Below, piece by piece: positions 1 to 12,200 of a stretch of 64,000 nucleotides of DNA. The position numbers were made by a program, and so were the translations under genes. The stretch's first letter is position 1. Each line of letters opens with the position of its first letter. The stretch is taken from the NCBI GenBank assembly GCA_036924285.1, contig JAYKYS010000011.1:1984001-2048000 (forward strand). The letters are read 5' to 3'. The DNA comes from Asterella californica (Eukaryota; Streptophyta; Marchantiopsida; Marchantiales; Aytoniaceae). The notes under the pieces were generated by a model that saw only the letters and a list, made by a program, of their open reading frames with translations, was not told the origin of the DNA and made no database searches.

Positions 1-32
1 GGACCGAACTTATTGTTCTAGATTCACATGGA

Positions 33-1860
33 GTGGTAGATCTTGTCCAAGACTCTCAGAGACCCATGGAGGATCCTACTGCTGCATCCACATCAACAGA
101 GACTCTTCCAGAGTATGTTGTGGTAGCTTTGGCTAGCCTAAGGGAGCTATTTACAGATTTCAAGGTTCAGTGTACTCACTATGGCTGCGAGGAGTTTTGC
201 TTACCTCCTATTATTAATCTCATTCATCAGACTTGGAGTGTGAAGTTTAGATGTTCGATCGGTCACACCTTTGGTTGAAGATCTATAAAAATGGAGGTGT
301 ATCATAGTGTCCTTGATGTTATACACCGCCTTTATCATGTGAGATTATGTGCTGGAATGGGATACGCTCAACTAGACTCTATGTTTAGAGAGGTGGGGTT
401 AGCGTCGATATCTAAACGTCATTTTTTTGGATTTCAATGGGATGAGAACCGGCGTGTGGTGTGGATTCAAGCAACACTTGAAAAATGGACCATGAAGAAG
501 GAGGAGGTGCAATTGGTTGTGCTACATAGCCATGCTCCCGACTTGAATGAGGCATATGTTGACGGTATGTACTTTGAATTTTTTATTGATGATCGTGATA
601 TATGAATATGATTTAAAAATCTTGACATGTGGAATGATCGTTTAGAGAATTTTGTGATCTAGGTGGATGTTCGATACGACTCGACAAATAACGGTTACAA
701 CGAGACATGTGCATTCATTGACGCTTTTGATGACCGCGTGATCAAGTTAGTGAATATGACTTGAGTCGAAGTTGAGAACAACGCGTGGATGATTGAAGAT
801 CGTGCTTTCGAAGAGAGGATACTTAGACTTATCGCTCGAGGTATTATCCCAGACGAGGTGATACACGTCGACAAATCTTCAATGGATGTCATATTGACAC
901 GACATGGGATCGTTAGTCAGAAAGACTTATGGCACAAATGTAAGTGCGTCATCAAGAAGTTCTTGGCTGGTGTGCAAAACAAAAAGAGGGCTCTAGGTGG
1001 CGTAGAGGAGGCTGAGGTGATTGCTGATCTGCAACTTCTCACTAATGCTCAACTTGTGGGATGGCTCCGCGCTCAAGGTGCATTCGTTATGGAGAATAAG
1101 TTTGAGCTTGTCCAAAGAGTGGCCCAAATGCGAGGTTTAGAGGAGGCAGTTGTTAGTAAGTTGTTAGTGGATCTCGAAGGTTCATGTACCCCGAGCTCCA
1201 AGCACATGGCATTGCTGACAAATTGAAAAGATGGATATATACTTGTTGTCAGTTGAATGCTCGGAGGACCGTGAGCATAGATGGACGATACTCCCAACAC
1301 GAAGACTATACCGAGCTCTTGGTGTTAGCTATTCGTAATGCAGCAGATCATTGGACTGGAGATCATACTCGATGTAGAGATCTATCAGATCCACGACTTT
1401 GCTGCATTGTCCCTGATCTCAACAGACCTATCTCAGATCAATATTACTTGCGGGGTGAGTCTAATGAGATTATTTGTATTTACTTGTCACTCCTTTCATT
1501 TGTTTCATAATCACATATGTCTACATGTTCTCTCACACATCGTGCAATGGTGGAGTTCTTGATGAAAGCCATAACGCCTACAAAGATGTGATTTTATACT
1601 CGAGCACGCGAGAACTACTTGTCTGAGACTTTCAACTCCGTCATCAACAAGTTCGCTACAAAACGAACGCATTTTGTCAAAAGTCACGAGGCTCGTTTAG
1701 CTGCATGTGTGATGGACTAGAATGAGAATATCCTTCACGAGCCTATCAAAATATATTTACGAAGACCGCAACATATAATAGTGCGTCATAGAATGACAAA
1801 CCGTCATGACTTGCCAAAATGGACGACAGTTTGGAAAACAGAGCTTAGAGATATTTAGTT
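33..1860 (+). pseudogene. Decayed DNA transposase, Kolobok/THAP9-like type
   Basis: Successive frame fragments on the plus strand read as one dead transposase. They are a cysteine/histidine-rich start (about 120-278), a helical segment with GLASISKRHFFGFQ (291-605), a DDE-like block beginning VDVRYDS (from 664), HVDKSSMDVILTRHG then DLWHKCKCVIKKFL (789-970), a tail with KRWIYTCCQLNA and AADHWTGDHTRCRDL (1184-1440), and a last block RENYLSETFNSVINKFATK followed by an R-LAA-N-N pattern (1590-1740). The order D-R-D-S, D-H/K, D-W-H-K, W-C-H-W, E-N-A-K-LAA-N-N matches my memory of Kolobok/THAP9-like transposases in plants and animals. Stops and frameshifts separate the pieces, for example a TGA near 762 and a TAG near 1719, so it is not functional. 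No terminal inverted repeats were found, and the 5' end may lie before the window. The superfamily assignment is inference. Confidence 0.6.
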
Positions 1861-2650
1861 CGACGTGCACGTGAGACATGACAATTGAAAGATAAAAGAC
1901 ACTGAACCTGCATAAAACTCATTGCAATGTCAGTTTTTGTAATACATTTTATTTTTTATGTGTTTACTAAATATTTCAACATTTTCCATGCAGGTTATGT
2001 CGAGTCTGGCGTATCTACTGTGGCACGTAGAATTCTTGTCTAAGACTTCAGAACATATTTTATGTTATATTTGTATAAAAACTAAGGCCATCTGTTTCTT
2101 TACAAGCAAAATGCATAATTCTAGATTGAAGGATTTGCAAACTTTCATAAATGGTTGGATGCAATGTTGGTTAGGGAATATCAGTTGTTATATCCATGAA
2201 GTGTTATATTTCCACAAAAATGAAATAACAAGATGTGTTATATTCCTTTCTACCTGATCTTTCTACGTTACTTCAGAATTTCCTTACATGGGACATAGTA
2301 GAATTCGGCCGGACTCTTTATGCATGGCCCATATGCACATGTTTGGGCTTGAACAGGTTACGAAGACTTGTTCCAGTCAAAGAACAAGTTTTCTCTGGTT
2401 TTGCATATCATACTAAGGCCAAAATAGGTCATGAATACATGTTTAGAACGAAACAGATATACATGACATGTTTGGGTTTTTTTTGTTGGAAAAAATCCTG
2501 TGATTTGGGTGGTAGTTGTATCTTTCAGTTATTGGTTTTCAGCACTTGGATCTTGGTTTTCAGCACTGAGTGGCTTACAGAGCTAGAGTTGCACTTCATT
2601 CAATATTTGGAAAGCTCATGTTTTGTTTGTAAGATAAAGTTCTATAAAAT
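1861..2650. other. Intergenic, no recognisable gene
   Basis: AT-rich sequence after the transposase relic. An open frame of 141 codons at 2235-2660 has no recognisable motif and a composition typical of random AT-rich DNA (many Phe, Leu, Cys, Trp), so I do not call it a gene. Confidence 0.5.
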
Positions 2651-2657
2651 TTCAGTT

Positions 2658-2716
2658 TGAAGACCTGGGAGTTGAACCCAGTAAATGCCCCTGTGGCAGT
2701 CTTCACTGCAGGGGCA
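2658..2716 (-). other. Overlapping hairpins, one resembling a tRNA T-arm
   Basis: CTGGG at 2665-2669 pairs with CCCAG at 2677-2681 around a 7-nt loop. Read on the minus strand this gives a T-arm-like stem with loop TTCAACT. It is enclosed by a perfect 7-bp pairing of TGAAGAC (2658-2664) with GTCTTCA (2699-2705), like an acceptor stem. An alternative hairpin overlaps it: TGCCCCT (2686-2692) with AGGGGCA (2710-2716), then GCAGT with ACTGC around a CTTC loop. No anticodon arm or full cloverleaf exists, so this is not a tRNA gene. It could be a tRNA relic or a foldback. Confidence 0.4.
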
Positions 2717-2872
2717 CACTCCCCTGGATCTCGGAAGGATGCAAATGCTCTTTTTTTTCAAAATAATACAAAAACAAAATGTGTGCAGATGCAAAACTAA
2801 AGGATGTACTTACTCTTGATACCCAACAAAAATTTCACCTGGAGTGCTCCATGTGGATTTCATTACAGCTTC

Positions 2873-3199
2873 TCAGACATCTGGCAGCTGTGTACGTTCA
2901 ATAAAACTCAGAACCAGTGCCACAGCTCGATAGACCTGAAATCGTTGTTTGGATGAACCAGATTCTGAATAAGAAACAGAAGCACATCCAAGAAGCGAGT
3001 GTTCCAAAAGATCAGGATTGTTCCACATACTGACAAATTGTTCCATCTTCGTCACTTGAACACAAGCTTCATGAAAGATCAGAAAATATTCTTTCAGTTC
3101 GTCGTGAGTGACTATTATTATCTTTTGAAGTTCCCTCAAAACCATCCAATATCCTCTATCCTCATCCCAAGAATGACGTTGGTTATACCTAGGACCCAC
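2873..3199 (-). CDS. Uncharacterised open frame, possible exon
   Basis: A 108-codon frame on the minus strand with a fairly protein-like composition. It is rich in charged helical segments such as LRELQKIIIVTHDELKEYF and ends VLSFIERTQLPDV before a stop. I recognise no domain, and I could not link it to another exon on either side. It could be a terminal exon of a gene, a decayed remnant, or chance. Treat as weak. Confidence 0.2.
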   Translation of the reverse strand: MGPRYNQRHSWDEDRGYWMVLRELQKIIIVTHDELKEYFLIFHEACVQVTKMEQFVSMWNNPDLLEHSLLGCASVSYSESGSSKQRFQVYRAVALVLSFIERTQLPDV

Positions 3200-3530
3200 A
3201 GATCCTCACTGAGAGCTCGAAATATATCAAGTAGTGGAAATAGGAGCCAGAAAGATCACTGGCTCCTATTTCGCTGGTACTAACAAGAAACCAGAAATGG
3301 CAAGCAAGCCAAAAGGTACAGATAGTAGTTCACAAAACCAGATTGAGCCACCACTAAATTTTTCACCCCAAAGAACAAGAGCAGTAAGCCGACGACACTG
3401 TAGAAACTGCAGCTGATGATGGAAAATCGACCACAAGATATGGCCGAAAATGTCCTAACAGTAAACCGTCGAGTCCAGAAACACATCAGCCAACAATGGA
3501 GTACACGTACTAGGCAAAATGCACAAATGG

Positions 3531-3940
3531 AATAGGTTATGAAAACCTATGAATATTAGTGCAAAGTGAATGTCAGACTCCAAAGACCACGAAAAAAGAT
3601 CTCAAGCTCACGTTGATGCAAAATGAGTTTCAAAACACACCAAACAAAATGCTGCACTTTGCAAAAAATCACTAGACACTGAGCGAGAGTGCAAGGAAGC
3701 CCACGTTGATACAGAAATGAGTTTCAAAACGTATCAAACAAGAAGTGACCATCTGGAAAAAGTCAATGAAATAGGTTATGAAAACCTGTGAACATTAGTG
3801 TAAAGCGAAGGCAAGACTACAAAGACCACAAAAAAGATCTCAAGCTCACATTCATGCAAAAATGTGGTTCAAAACGCACCAAATGAGAAGCTGCGACCTG
3901 CAATAAGTCACCAGAAACAGAGCGGGAGTGCAAGGAAATG
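3531..3940. repeat. Two-copy tandem repeat, period about 239 bp
   Basis: The unit starts AATAGGTTATGAAAACCT at 3531 and again at 3770. Both copies continue with the same series of blocks: AAGATCTCAAGCTCAC, GTTCAAAACGCACC-like, and a GAGTGCAAGGAA end. The second copy is truncated near 3940. Within the first copy a third partial copy of the TTGATGCA..GAGTTTCAAAAC block occurs at about 3700-3760, so the array has an internal sub-repeat. No coding potential seen. Confidence 0.7.
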
Positions 3941-6676
3941 ACAATGTCGTCTGGCTGAACCGCTGCTCCCACAAAAACAATCATGCGATGGCTGTGCTGC
4001 ACGTAGCGAGCCGACCCCACCCACTGCACAGTAAAGCGAACACAGAAAAGAACCAAGCCGTCGATCTCACACTCGCACTCAGCCGACCCCATAGCTCCAA
4101 GAGTCTTGAACCCTAGACAATCATCGGAAAAACTCTCTCTTCGCTCCGGCTCTTGGTGCCAGATCTACTGTACAGTGACCAAAAGGGTGCTGCCGCGTGC
4201 GAGGGGGTTTTATATACCCCTGGTGGTTTAAGTATTCCAGTAGTCTATTAGTGCACAGACCAATCAACAAGTAAATGTTCCAGTTTTGGACCATTCGGTC
4301 ACTCTCCTGGTGAGTATCATGGTGCATTTTCATCTTATCCTCAAGGTACCTTTTCTCAGAACACCGCAATGCACGTGAGCGACAGAACATGGCATAAATA
4401 CGGATGTACACTCAAGTACCTAAATACTACAATGATCCGAGCATGTTGGTATTCAAACTTCCTTAGTATGCAACTCAACCTTATCTCTAACCCACGAGTT
4501 TGGCTATAGATGAGAAGAAAGGTGACCAATAGGAGTCGAAGATATTTCTAGCTCAGCAGGGCCTTGTTCAATATAGGAGTTTCGACTCTGTTCATGAACA
4601 TCTCTCGAGGGATAACTCTTTGTATTTTGTTGATAACATGTACGAGTAAATAGATATTTTAATATCTTTATTTTTCTAAAATAGATTTAAAATAGTTTAG
4701 TTTATAAATAAAAGGAATAATATCAAAAGAATTGATTATTTTTGTATATCTAATATTCTATTGTTACTTTTGAACTCATTTATACATTAAAAATAGCCTA
4801 TTTTAGTATTATCAAGTTCTAACCATTTTGATTTGAATCATTTAAAATATTCTAATTTTATTTACACGTGTTTATAACAAAAACTGCTAATGAACCTCGA
4901 GTGGCAAATATCACTCAGTATTTTATCGTGGACAAACTTTTAAACTATGTACTATGAACAAATCACGAATCATGCTTAAATAATTTGACTCATTCCTTTT
5001 CCAACTTTAACATGAGAGTTTAGGTTGAAAATGTCCGTTGATATGCTCTAAGGACTATTGGGCATAAAGTGCATCTCAATTTGAGTATTGTGTAAGAATT
5101 ATTTTTTTCAAAACTCGAGTTATAGAGTTAAACCGTCTAGTTGGAGGGTACTTCGCATTAGCGATACATACCACAAGACGCATTCAAATGTCAACGTGGA
5201 CGTATCCCTTTAATCAAACTGCAGATTGTTCAGACGAGGTGGGTGAAATAACACAAAGTCTACCAAAGTCTACACACGAGTGTATCCCATGATTACTCGA
5301 TCCATCCAAGTCGAATCTGATCGAACTCTCGAGCCTATTCAAGAAGTCGCAGGTCGACTATAACTCAGTGTAGTGTTCCACGATTTTGCTGAATTCGAGT
5401 TGGGTGTAGTACTTCTTGACAGTTGCACTTTTCATTGTGTAAAGTGAAAGTCATATTGTAGAGTTCGAGTGTGTCACTATGGGACGATAATGAAGTACGA
5501 AATGATCTAGTGGAGAGTTTTGTAGCGAAGAAAATTTCTCGTAAACTTAATCTCGAGAATCATACAACAAACAAAATTGACAGAATCCAGATTTGCATGC
5601 CATGTGAGCTACCACATATACATATTTTGTTTGTGATCAGAGGATGAGATTCTCACTCGTCATCAAATGTTACGTCGGTGTATGTAAGCTATAGTTATTG
5701 TCGTGTTGTGAGCCACATTTAACATTTTACCAAATTTATCTTCTTTAACATTGTGCATTGTCACCAAGGGACTAGAAGAGAAACTGATTCTTTCGACTTC
5801 TGAGAATGTAGCATCAAAGGATGAAGTTGAGAAAATGAGGTGAAATAACTAACTTTGTGTCAGACACTAACAACTTATCATATATATAGTTATTGATATT
5901 CAATGCTAATAAAATGGCGAATGCCTATGATCCAGTTCATTCTGTAAAATTTATGTCTCTAATATTTTGTTTGGAACTGTGCTCTTAACACAAATGTAGT
6001 TTAGTACATTCATGTATAGAAAGTCAGCTGTGAACATTAAACATTGAGAGCAATTAGTCATGAATTTGGCTGAATTTCCAGCTACTCGTTCATCTGAACT
6101 GTCTCTTCGTTCGTTCGTAAATTTATCAAAATGTTGGATTCTAGCTCAACCCAGAAACCACTGTTGAGGAAGCTGCAATGTCATAAAACATGCCAAGTGG
6201 TTGTGGTGATCGCCTCACTTCATGTGTACGAATTTTGGCATTGGTAGACAAAATGTCATAAGTAAACACTTTTGCAGTCGATAAATGCTAGTTAGTCTCT
6301 TGACTTTTTGGCAACAAAACTATAGCTTCGTGGAGGTGGACCCTGGTTGGCCAAGGAAACACCGGTGATGAAATAACATTCGCAGTGGAGAGAGGTCTTT
6401 AGATGATATTTTAGATAATAGTTTACATTCATAGAACAACAAATCAGAGTCGAAAGTCAATGGAATGGATTCGATCCAGAAATTAAGGGTAAAGTAGAAA
6501 ATCAAAAGCTAGCGAATAACCATGCTCAATCGATTTTCGGGAACTATTGCTCATTTTATGTTATAAAAAATATTATAACTGTTATATAGATATTTAAATT
6601 AAGTTGAATAAAAATAAAATTTAAATTTAAATATTATATATTAGTTGTTCCAGGAAACGTGGAAACGTAGTTAGAA
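3941..6676. other. Intergenic, AT-rich, no gene seen
   Basis: No frame with a recognisable domain. The part after about 4640 is strongly AT-rich with many short A/T runs. Only short open frames without motifs occur, for example 4121-4411 on minus. Confidence 0.5.
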
Positions 6677-6840
6677 AACCCATAAGTGGAGTGCAGGACT
6701 ATGCGCTTCAGAGAGTACAATTGTGGGAGCTTAATTGACCAGAACAATACATTAATTTTTTATTTAATCTTTCTCTTCGAAAAGATTAGATAATAAATTA
6801 AGCTTGCAGCACTTTTCTATCTTTAGATGGAAGAGGTGAT
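6677..6840 (+). repeat. Short hairpin element, copy a
   Basis: This copy shares with 14227-14372 the blocks ATAAGTGGAG, a CGCTTC..AGA..TACAATTG stretch, an AT-rich foldback and the ending ATGGAAGAGGTGA. Here the foldback has outer arms AGCTTAATT (6729-6737) and AATTAAGCT (near 6796-6804) and inner arms TTTATTTAATCTTT and AAAGATTAGATAATAAA around TCTCTTCG. A second small hairpin (TCTATC..GATGGA) precedes the AGAGGTGA end. Probably a MITE-like non-coding element. Confidence 0.5.
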
Positions 6841-8220
6841 CCATGAAGGTGCATACAACATGTAACTTCTCGCCTGGTCAAGGAAAAAAACAAGCGGTGA
6901 TGTAATCAGAAAATTATCACAGACTGTTGATTGAGTCTGAACAGGCGACTGTTTCAGAAAAATACTTAGAAACAACATACTTGATTTAGTACATAGGAGA
7001 GAAGAGAAGCTGCAGTAAAAAATATTTTGTAGATTTAGTTTATTAAAATAAAATAGCTAAATTTTATTTATTAATCTATAATAAACAAAGTGCTACGCAT
7101 GCAATGACATTGCGAGGGCTATGCTTTTGCAAGACCTCACAATCCTAGAAGGTGAAATCTTAAATGTGAAATCGACATCACCTCACGAGTCTTAGAAGAT
7201 GAAATATGTGAAGGTGAAATTCTAGAGATGTGAATGAATGTTAAAGAATGAATGGAATAAATATTTGTCATCAGTTGTATCAAACATATGTTGATTATGA
7301 ATTTATGTATCTTTGTTACTGTAATCTCTTTCATTTTTTATAAGTACGTTTAGATGTGTTAATTAAATTAGTCTTATAAATTATTCTGTATTGTTTATTT
7401 TATCAAAAAGTGATTTTTCATTCCAAGGAGTTATATTTCATATTGTTTATGAGATTGTATGAAATTCTTTATGACATCTCTTATCGGTAAATTTTGATAT
7501 TTTGATAGATTAAAAAGAGTTATGAATCTAGAATATTTAATTGGTGAGAGTAAATATCTTGAAATAGATTGTTTTGTTTTGTTTTTTGGAGATTTAGTTT
7601 ATTTATACCTAATTTCTAAATTCTAGTTTGAATAGTTTTTAAGTCATTCTCATAAGCAAGAGTTATATTTATAAATTTACATATTAATTGTGCAAGTATC
7701 CTCGAGTGTATGTGAAATCTTCACACTTTTTAAATTTGGACAGATCTTTAAACATTTGAATAGAATAATAGAATAATATGTATATTGTTTGATAAACTTA
7801 AAAATTATAATCAATAAAAATTATGCAAATATTGTAATCCACATACTTGATTATGATGAGCGTAATGTTGTTTGACTATAGTTTGATGATGAAATTTGAG
7901 TTCTCTTCCTTCTCTTTCGAGTAGTATGAGCGAGAACCACATGGAACAGAAGTCCATTGATCGTTTAATGTTGAACGTTTGTATGTTTCATATGTTGCAT
8001 TAAGTTTACATTTCATACACTTTCATCGTGCAAGGATGTTCGACATAATTTGTAATGTCACGTTTCAGAAACAATGAACATTTCAGAAATATTTACGTTC
8101 GAAAGCATTTGAGTTTTATGTTTAATACAATTAAATTTTACGTTTCTTTTTGTTTCTTTTCGCAAAAATATTTATGTATCACATCACGTTTGAAAAGTAG
8201 TCAATTTCATAAATAATTGT
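6841..8220. other. Intergenic, AT-rich, no gene seen
   Basis: Low-complexity A/T-rich sequence with no coding signal that I could support. Confidence 0.5.
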
Positions 8221-8480
8221 CGTTTCAAAGCGTTTCAAAGCGTTTTTTATTTTTTTGTTTCTCCTGGTTTATACGTTTCTTCGTGAGCTTTATTGTTTCA
8301 TACGTTTCTCCGTAGCCTTTATGGTTTCATGTGTTCTGTAGTTTCATACGTTTCTCCGTAGCCTTTATTGTTTCATGCGTTTTGCAGTTTCATACAATTG
8401 CACTTGGCAAAAGTACAACAAGTTTCTAAAGTGTTTGTTGTTTGAAATCGTTTGATGTTTATGTTTTATGTGTTTCATGT
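8221..8480. repeat. GTTTC-rich tandem repeats including a 46-bp unit
   Basis: A 46-bp unit beginning GTTTCATACGTTTCTCCGTA occupies 8295-8340 and 8341-8386 almost identically. A partial, more diverged unit precedes it (about 8267-8294). Shorter GTTTCAAAGC repeats lie at 8222-8245, and GTTTCATG-type motifs continue to about 8480. No open frame is kept across it, so this is a decaying minisatellite. Confidence 0.7.
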
Positions 8481-8624
8481 TTATGTTCATAATAAAGATC
8501 CGAAAGTGGGCAGAATCAGACATGGGACAAGAAAGAACATGCAGCAGAGATAAAATTGTGTGAATAACATCGTGTCATCTGAGAAACATAAGCCGAAGAG
8601 ATAACTACACTAGATTTCTCCCAC

Positions 8625-8719
8625 CTGCTGATATTGTCCAACGTAAGTTCGTCGTTGAAAGGCTTGGCAGAATTCAATATTTCACCATTAGTAATGTGAA
8701 TCCCCGTCCCCGTTCGAAC
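8625..8719 (-). pseudogene. Orphan LETM1-like exon
   Basis: A 95-nt minus-strand segment bounded by a good acceptor (..TTTTTTGGCAG before 8719) and a GTGGG donor-like end after 8625. It encodes GIHITNGEILNSAKPFNDEL then TLDNISR. This matches the start of the conserved LETM1 domain (pattern NEEI..F.KLF.DELTLDN.SR), a mitochondrial inner-membrane protein family for K+/Ca2+-H+ exchange. I found no neighbouring LETM1 exons: the expected continuation (P.LV.MCKY..) and the upstream part are absent nearby. Lys-to-Pro and Phe-to-Asn changes suggest decay. It is probably a gene fragment carried or left by rearrangement. A functional gene with distant exons is not excluded. Confidence 0.5.
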
Positions 8720-8810
8720 CTGCCAAAAAACAAACATAACAACTGAAAGAGCAACACAAACATGATCTCCATGAAACCGTTTAAGACATAAGACCTTCCT
8801 CTGAATTCTT

Positions 8811-9207
8811 AAAAGGAAAAAAATCCTATGATGGACCTTACTACTACGCAGTGATGGTTGACGAGACGTGTAGAGTATGAGCGCCAACAATGAGATGAAA
8901 AAAGAAAGACCTCGGAGAGAATGGATCTCAGCATTATCAGTGGTAAGCTGCCATTCTGTTTCTTGAGCTCTTAAATCATTGTATATTAAACAGAATTCAA
9001 GTTTCTTATCTTGTTTTTAATTAAAAATCAAATTTCTTATCTTGCTTAATTACTTTTAATGCAAAGATTACAATCTTTAATGTCTCGTTTTCATCGTTCA
9101 TTAACGAGACTGAATACACTTTTCATCATGTACCCTAAAAGGAAAAAATCCTATGATGGTACCCTACTACTGCGCAGTGACGGTTGACGAGACGTGTAGA
9201 GTATGAA
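8811..9207. repeat. Direct duplication of about 71 bp (8811-8881 and 9137-9207)
   Basis: The block AAAAGGAAAAAAATCCTATG..GACGAGACGTGTAGAGTATGA at 8811-8881 recurs at 9137-9207 with a few differences. The first copy lies just upstream (on the minus strand) of the LETM1-like exon. The 255 bp between them is AT-rich and non-coding. Confidence 0.7.
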
Positions 9208-12200
9208 TTAGAATACGCAATTTCGTGGCACTATTAAGTGGTCTCGTCACTTCCCATAAACACCAGTTTGCAGGTTGATAGCACTTTCTTGTCATGCGTA
9301 TTCACAAGAATAATACGTATCAGCAATATGCGGAGATCAATGTGCGCAGTCCCAGAACTTGGTGCACTGAGAACCTTCCATTTTCCTAAGGTATAACCTC
9401 GGAAAAGGTCCATGACAGAAAGAGCAGTAATTTACTGCGAGTCCACAACAGGCTCCCTACATCAAATTACAGGTACAATGGTCCAGAGTGAATTTTAGAT
9501 CAAATTTTAGTCTTCTTATAATAAACTTGTGAGTTCTGGCATCCGTAACAGGACTTAGACCGGTTAGGACAAGTTCTTCAAGCTTGTGATTTTGAACTCC
9601 AAATGCGTGGACCAAGGCCAGTTGGGACTAATTTATATAGCAATTCTTTACAAGCAAGTTCAATTGATCTAGGGGACTGATTACAGGCTACAGAAACTGA
9701 ACAGTTCATGGAGAGGATTACAGAGCCCGATCCACAAGAGTTCCGAACTTATAACATCTCACTTATATAGAGCCTTGAAAATTCCTGTAATGAACTTGAC
9801 CTATTCCTTGAGTCTGCTGGAAGCTCGTCTCAAACTTGGGAGAAGGGCCCTCCATTGGTGAAGGCGTCGTGATTCTAGGAATTTTACATAGACGGCTTCA
9901 CCACCCAGTTATCACTATTCACCGAATCTTCATAATGTTCTAACACAACCCTCGGTAACTTGCTTCTTTCAAACACAGAGCGTTTGGCTGTGGTCGTACC
10001 AGAACTTACAATACCTCAAATGCACTAATTTTTCATTACGGATACATAATTCTGTCTACTAAGCACCAATCTCCGCTGTATGTGTGTAATACTTCCTGTT
10101 CTATCGATTGGTGCACAGGATGTCTGCTTGGACAATCAGAGCAACGTGGAGCTCAACAATAGACGAGGAAACAACATGTATACAAGAAACTGCAGATCAC
10201 AAACTTCATAATATCAAACTCCAAAAAAGCCATGTTTACTGATAATGCACTGCTGACATAGAAACATTACCTTGATTCAAGAACGCCGTGTCTCCTGCAT
10301 TTAACAAAAACATCCCCAGACATACGATAGACTTCTCAACGATCTGCATTTAGTATGAAAGAAGTAAGGGACTAATTCATAGATTCAAAAACTAGCATAA
10401 CCTAACACTAGACTGAAACTAACACGGAACCATAAAACTATGATGACTTTGTATATGTTTGTATGGTGGCGGCAACTACTCTATATTGGTGTACTCTGAA
10501 CACGAAAGAAGTACATAACTGTAAATAAACCAACCTAGAGACAAATGTAAACTAACCAAGTCGAAAGTACTGCTACCAGAATCAAGGTTTGCAATCTGTA
10601 ACGAGAACAAGTTGATCGCCTGCAAATTGGAGAAATCAGACATCTCCTGCTCGTCCTTTGACCCTCAGACTCAACTACTAACGAGTATTATTCGAGCACA
10701 TCTTAAAGACAGCATGGCAAGGGATGACCTTTCAAGACTATTGCGAAGCGCTTCAGGTAAAGCGGCTCCGACTTCTTCGTTTTTGCCAGGAGCACACCAA
10801 AAGCCAGCTCCGACCACTATGGAGGACACGAAAGGAAAAGCTGTAACTTCCACTAATAAGCCAATCCAAAAACCTATCAATTTCGATAATAAACTCCTTG
10901 GGTCATCAAGACTTGGAGAGATAAGATAGAGACGCGACTCTAGACCACGCAACAAGTTTCTGACGGACAAAAACAGAGCCATTATAGTGTGGAGGTCATT
11001 AACAGATTATGTAAGATAGCATTGAGCCCACCGCGTGCGCAGAAACTGTATGAACAACAAGACGCAAGTTTATAAAGCTATAACAAGACTAATAGAAAAC
11101 TTAAAAGGAATAACTGAAATCTACTGCAAATAGACAATGAGATTTAATACACTCTTCGCTTGTGCGAGCGGTGTGTTCTCTTCACATCAACCTCGCCACA
11201 GACGACAACAAAACCTCTTTAAATAATAATATCTCACTTCAAACTTTTCACAGAGCTTGTCCATCATATTTAAGTCCCATGATTATGGAGTGAACGGCCA
11301 GACTTATATTCTCGTGCTGATCGGATGAAAATATCCATAATTTCACTCTTTCATCTGCATGCAGTGAAAATGAAACCCACTGATTTGTCATCAAGATCGG
11401 CTGGACAAAGTAAAATCCTCCGCCATACATGGCTCCCGAAGACCGTAGCGCTTTTCCAGAAATCACCGAACGAAGCTCACACTACGATCGGAGAAGCTCT
11501 CGATGCTACAACCCGTAGGGGGCTTCGGTGGTCCAATCCGTAAGCGTTACCAAGAACTTCAGTAGGAAACATGCTACACACGACATAAGCTAATAACACC
11601 ACTCAGGGAAAAATCCTCAAGTTGCATTACCCTAGGTGCTTACTCTTCCTGACAAAGGCTTACCAAACAGACCAGAGCTCTGAAACTGATCGAAGTGTAC
11701 ATCATGGTCGTATCTACTGTGTGTAAGCACGAGTGAGGGACATGAGGGTAGTACTGAGTGATTGGCTTAAAACAAATATCATCACATGTTTATCTTCCTC
11801 TAATAATCGCCTAACTAAGACCAACCTGAGGTTGACGCGCGCACTATAGATCCCTCCTTGGTAGGGCTTGCTGTCCACGCACTGAGGTGTCCTTCGCTTT
11901 GAAGCCGCAAATGTGCCATCATAACCTCCATGTTCGTGGCATCCTGACGATTCTTCTCTTTCCTGAGAACATAAGATGACAGATGAAAGCTCCCGTCACA
12001 CACATATTTGGAAGAAACAAAAGTAGAACATGCACTCAGCGTGAAACTGTGAGTAAGTGACTCAGGGACCGCACAAAAATGCCAACAGATCCCTTCTGCT
12101 TGCTAAAGGTTGGTCCGTGTGGTTAGTACTTGTTCTTTCATTTTTTGGAGGTGTTCAAACGTCCCCCTCAAGTCGAGATGTTGTATGAACCTTCTTTTCC

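Noticed and set aside
2235..2660. Plus-strand frame of 141 codons
   Set aside because: No motif, biased composition, and no splice or homology support.
2658..2705. tRNA gene
   Set aside because: Only a T-arm-like stem and an acceptor-like pairing exist. There is no D-arm or anticodon arm.
3413..3440. CTGATGA..GAAA strings recalling a hammerhead ribozyme core
   Set aside because: The required stem between CTGATGA and GAAA is absent, and no flanking stems pair.
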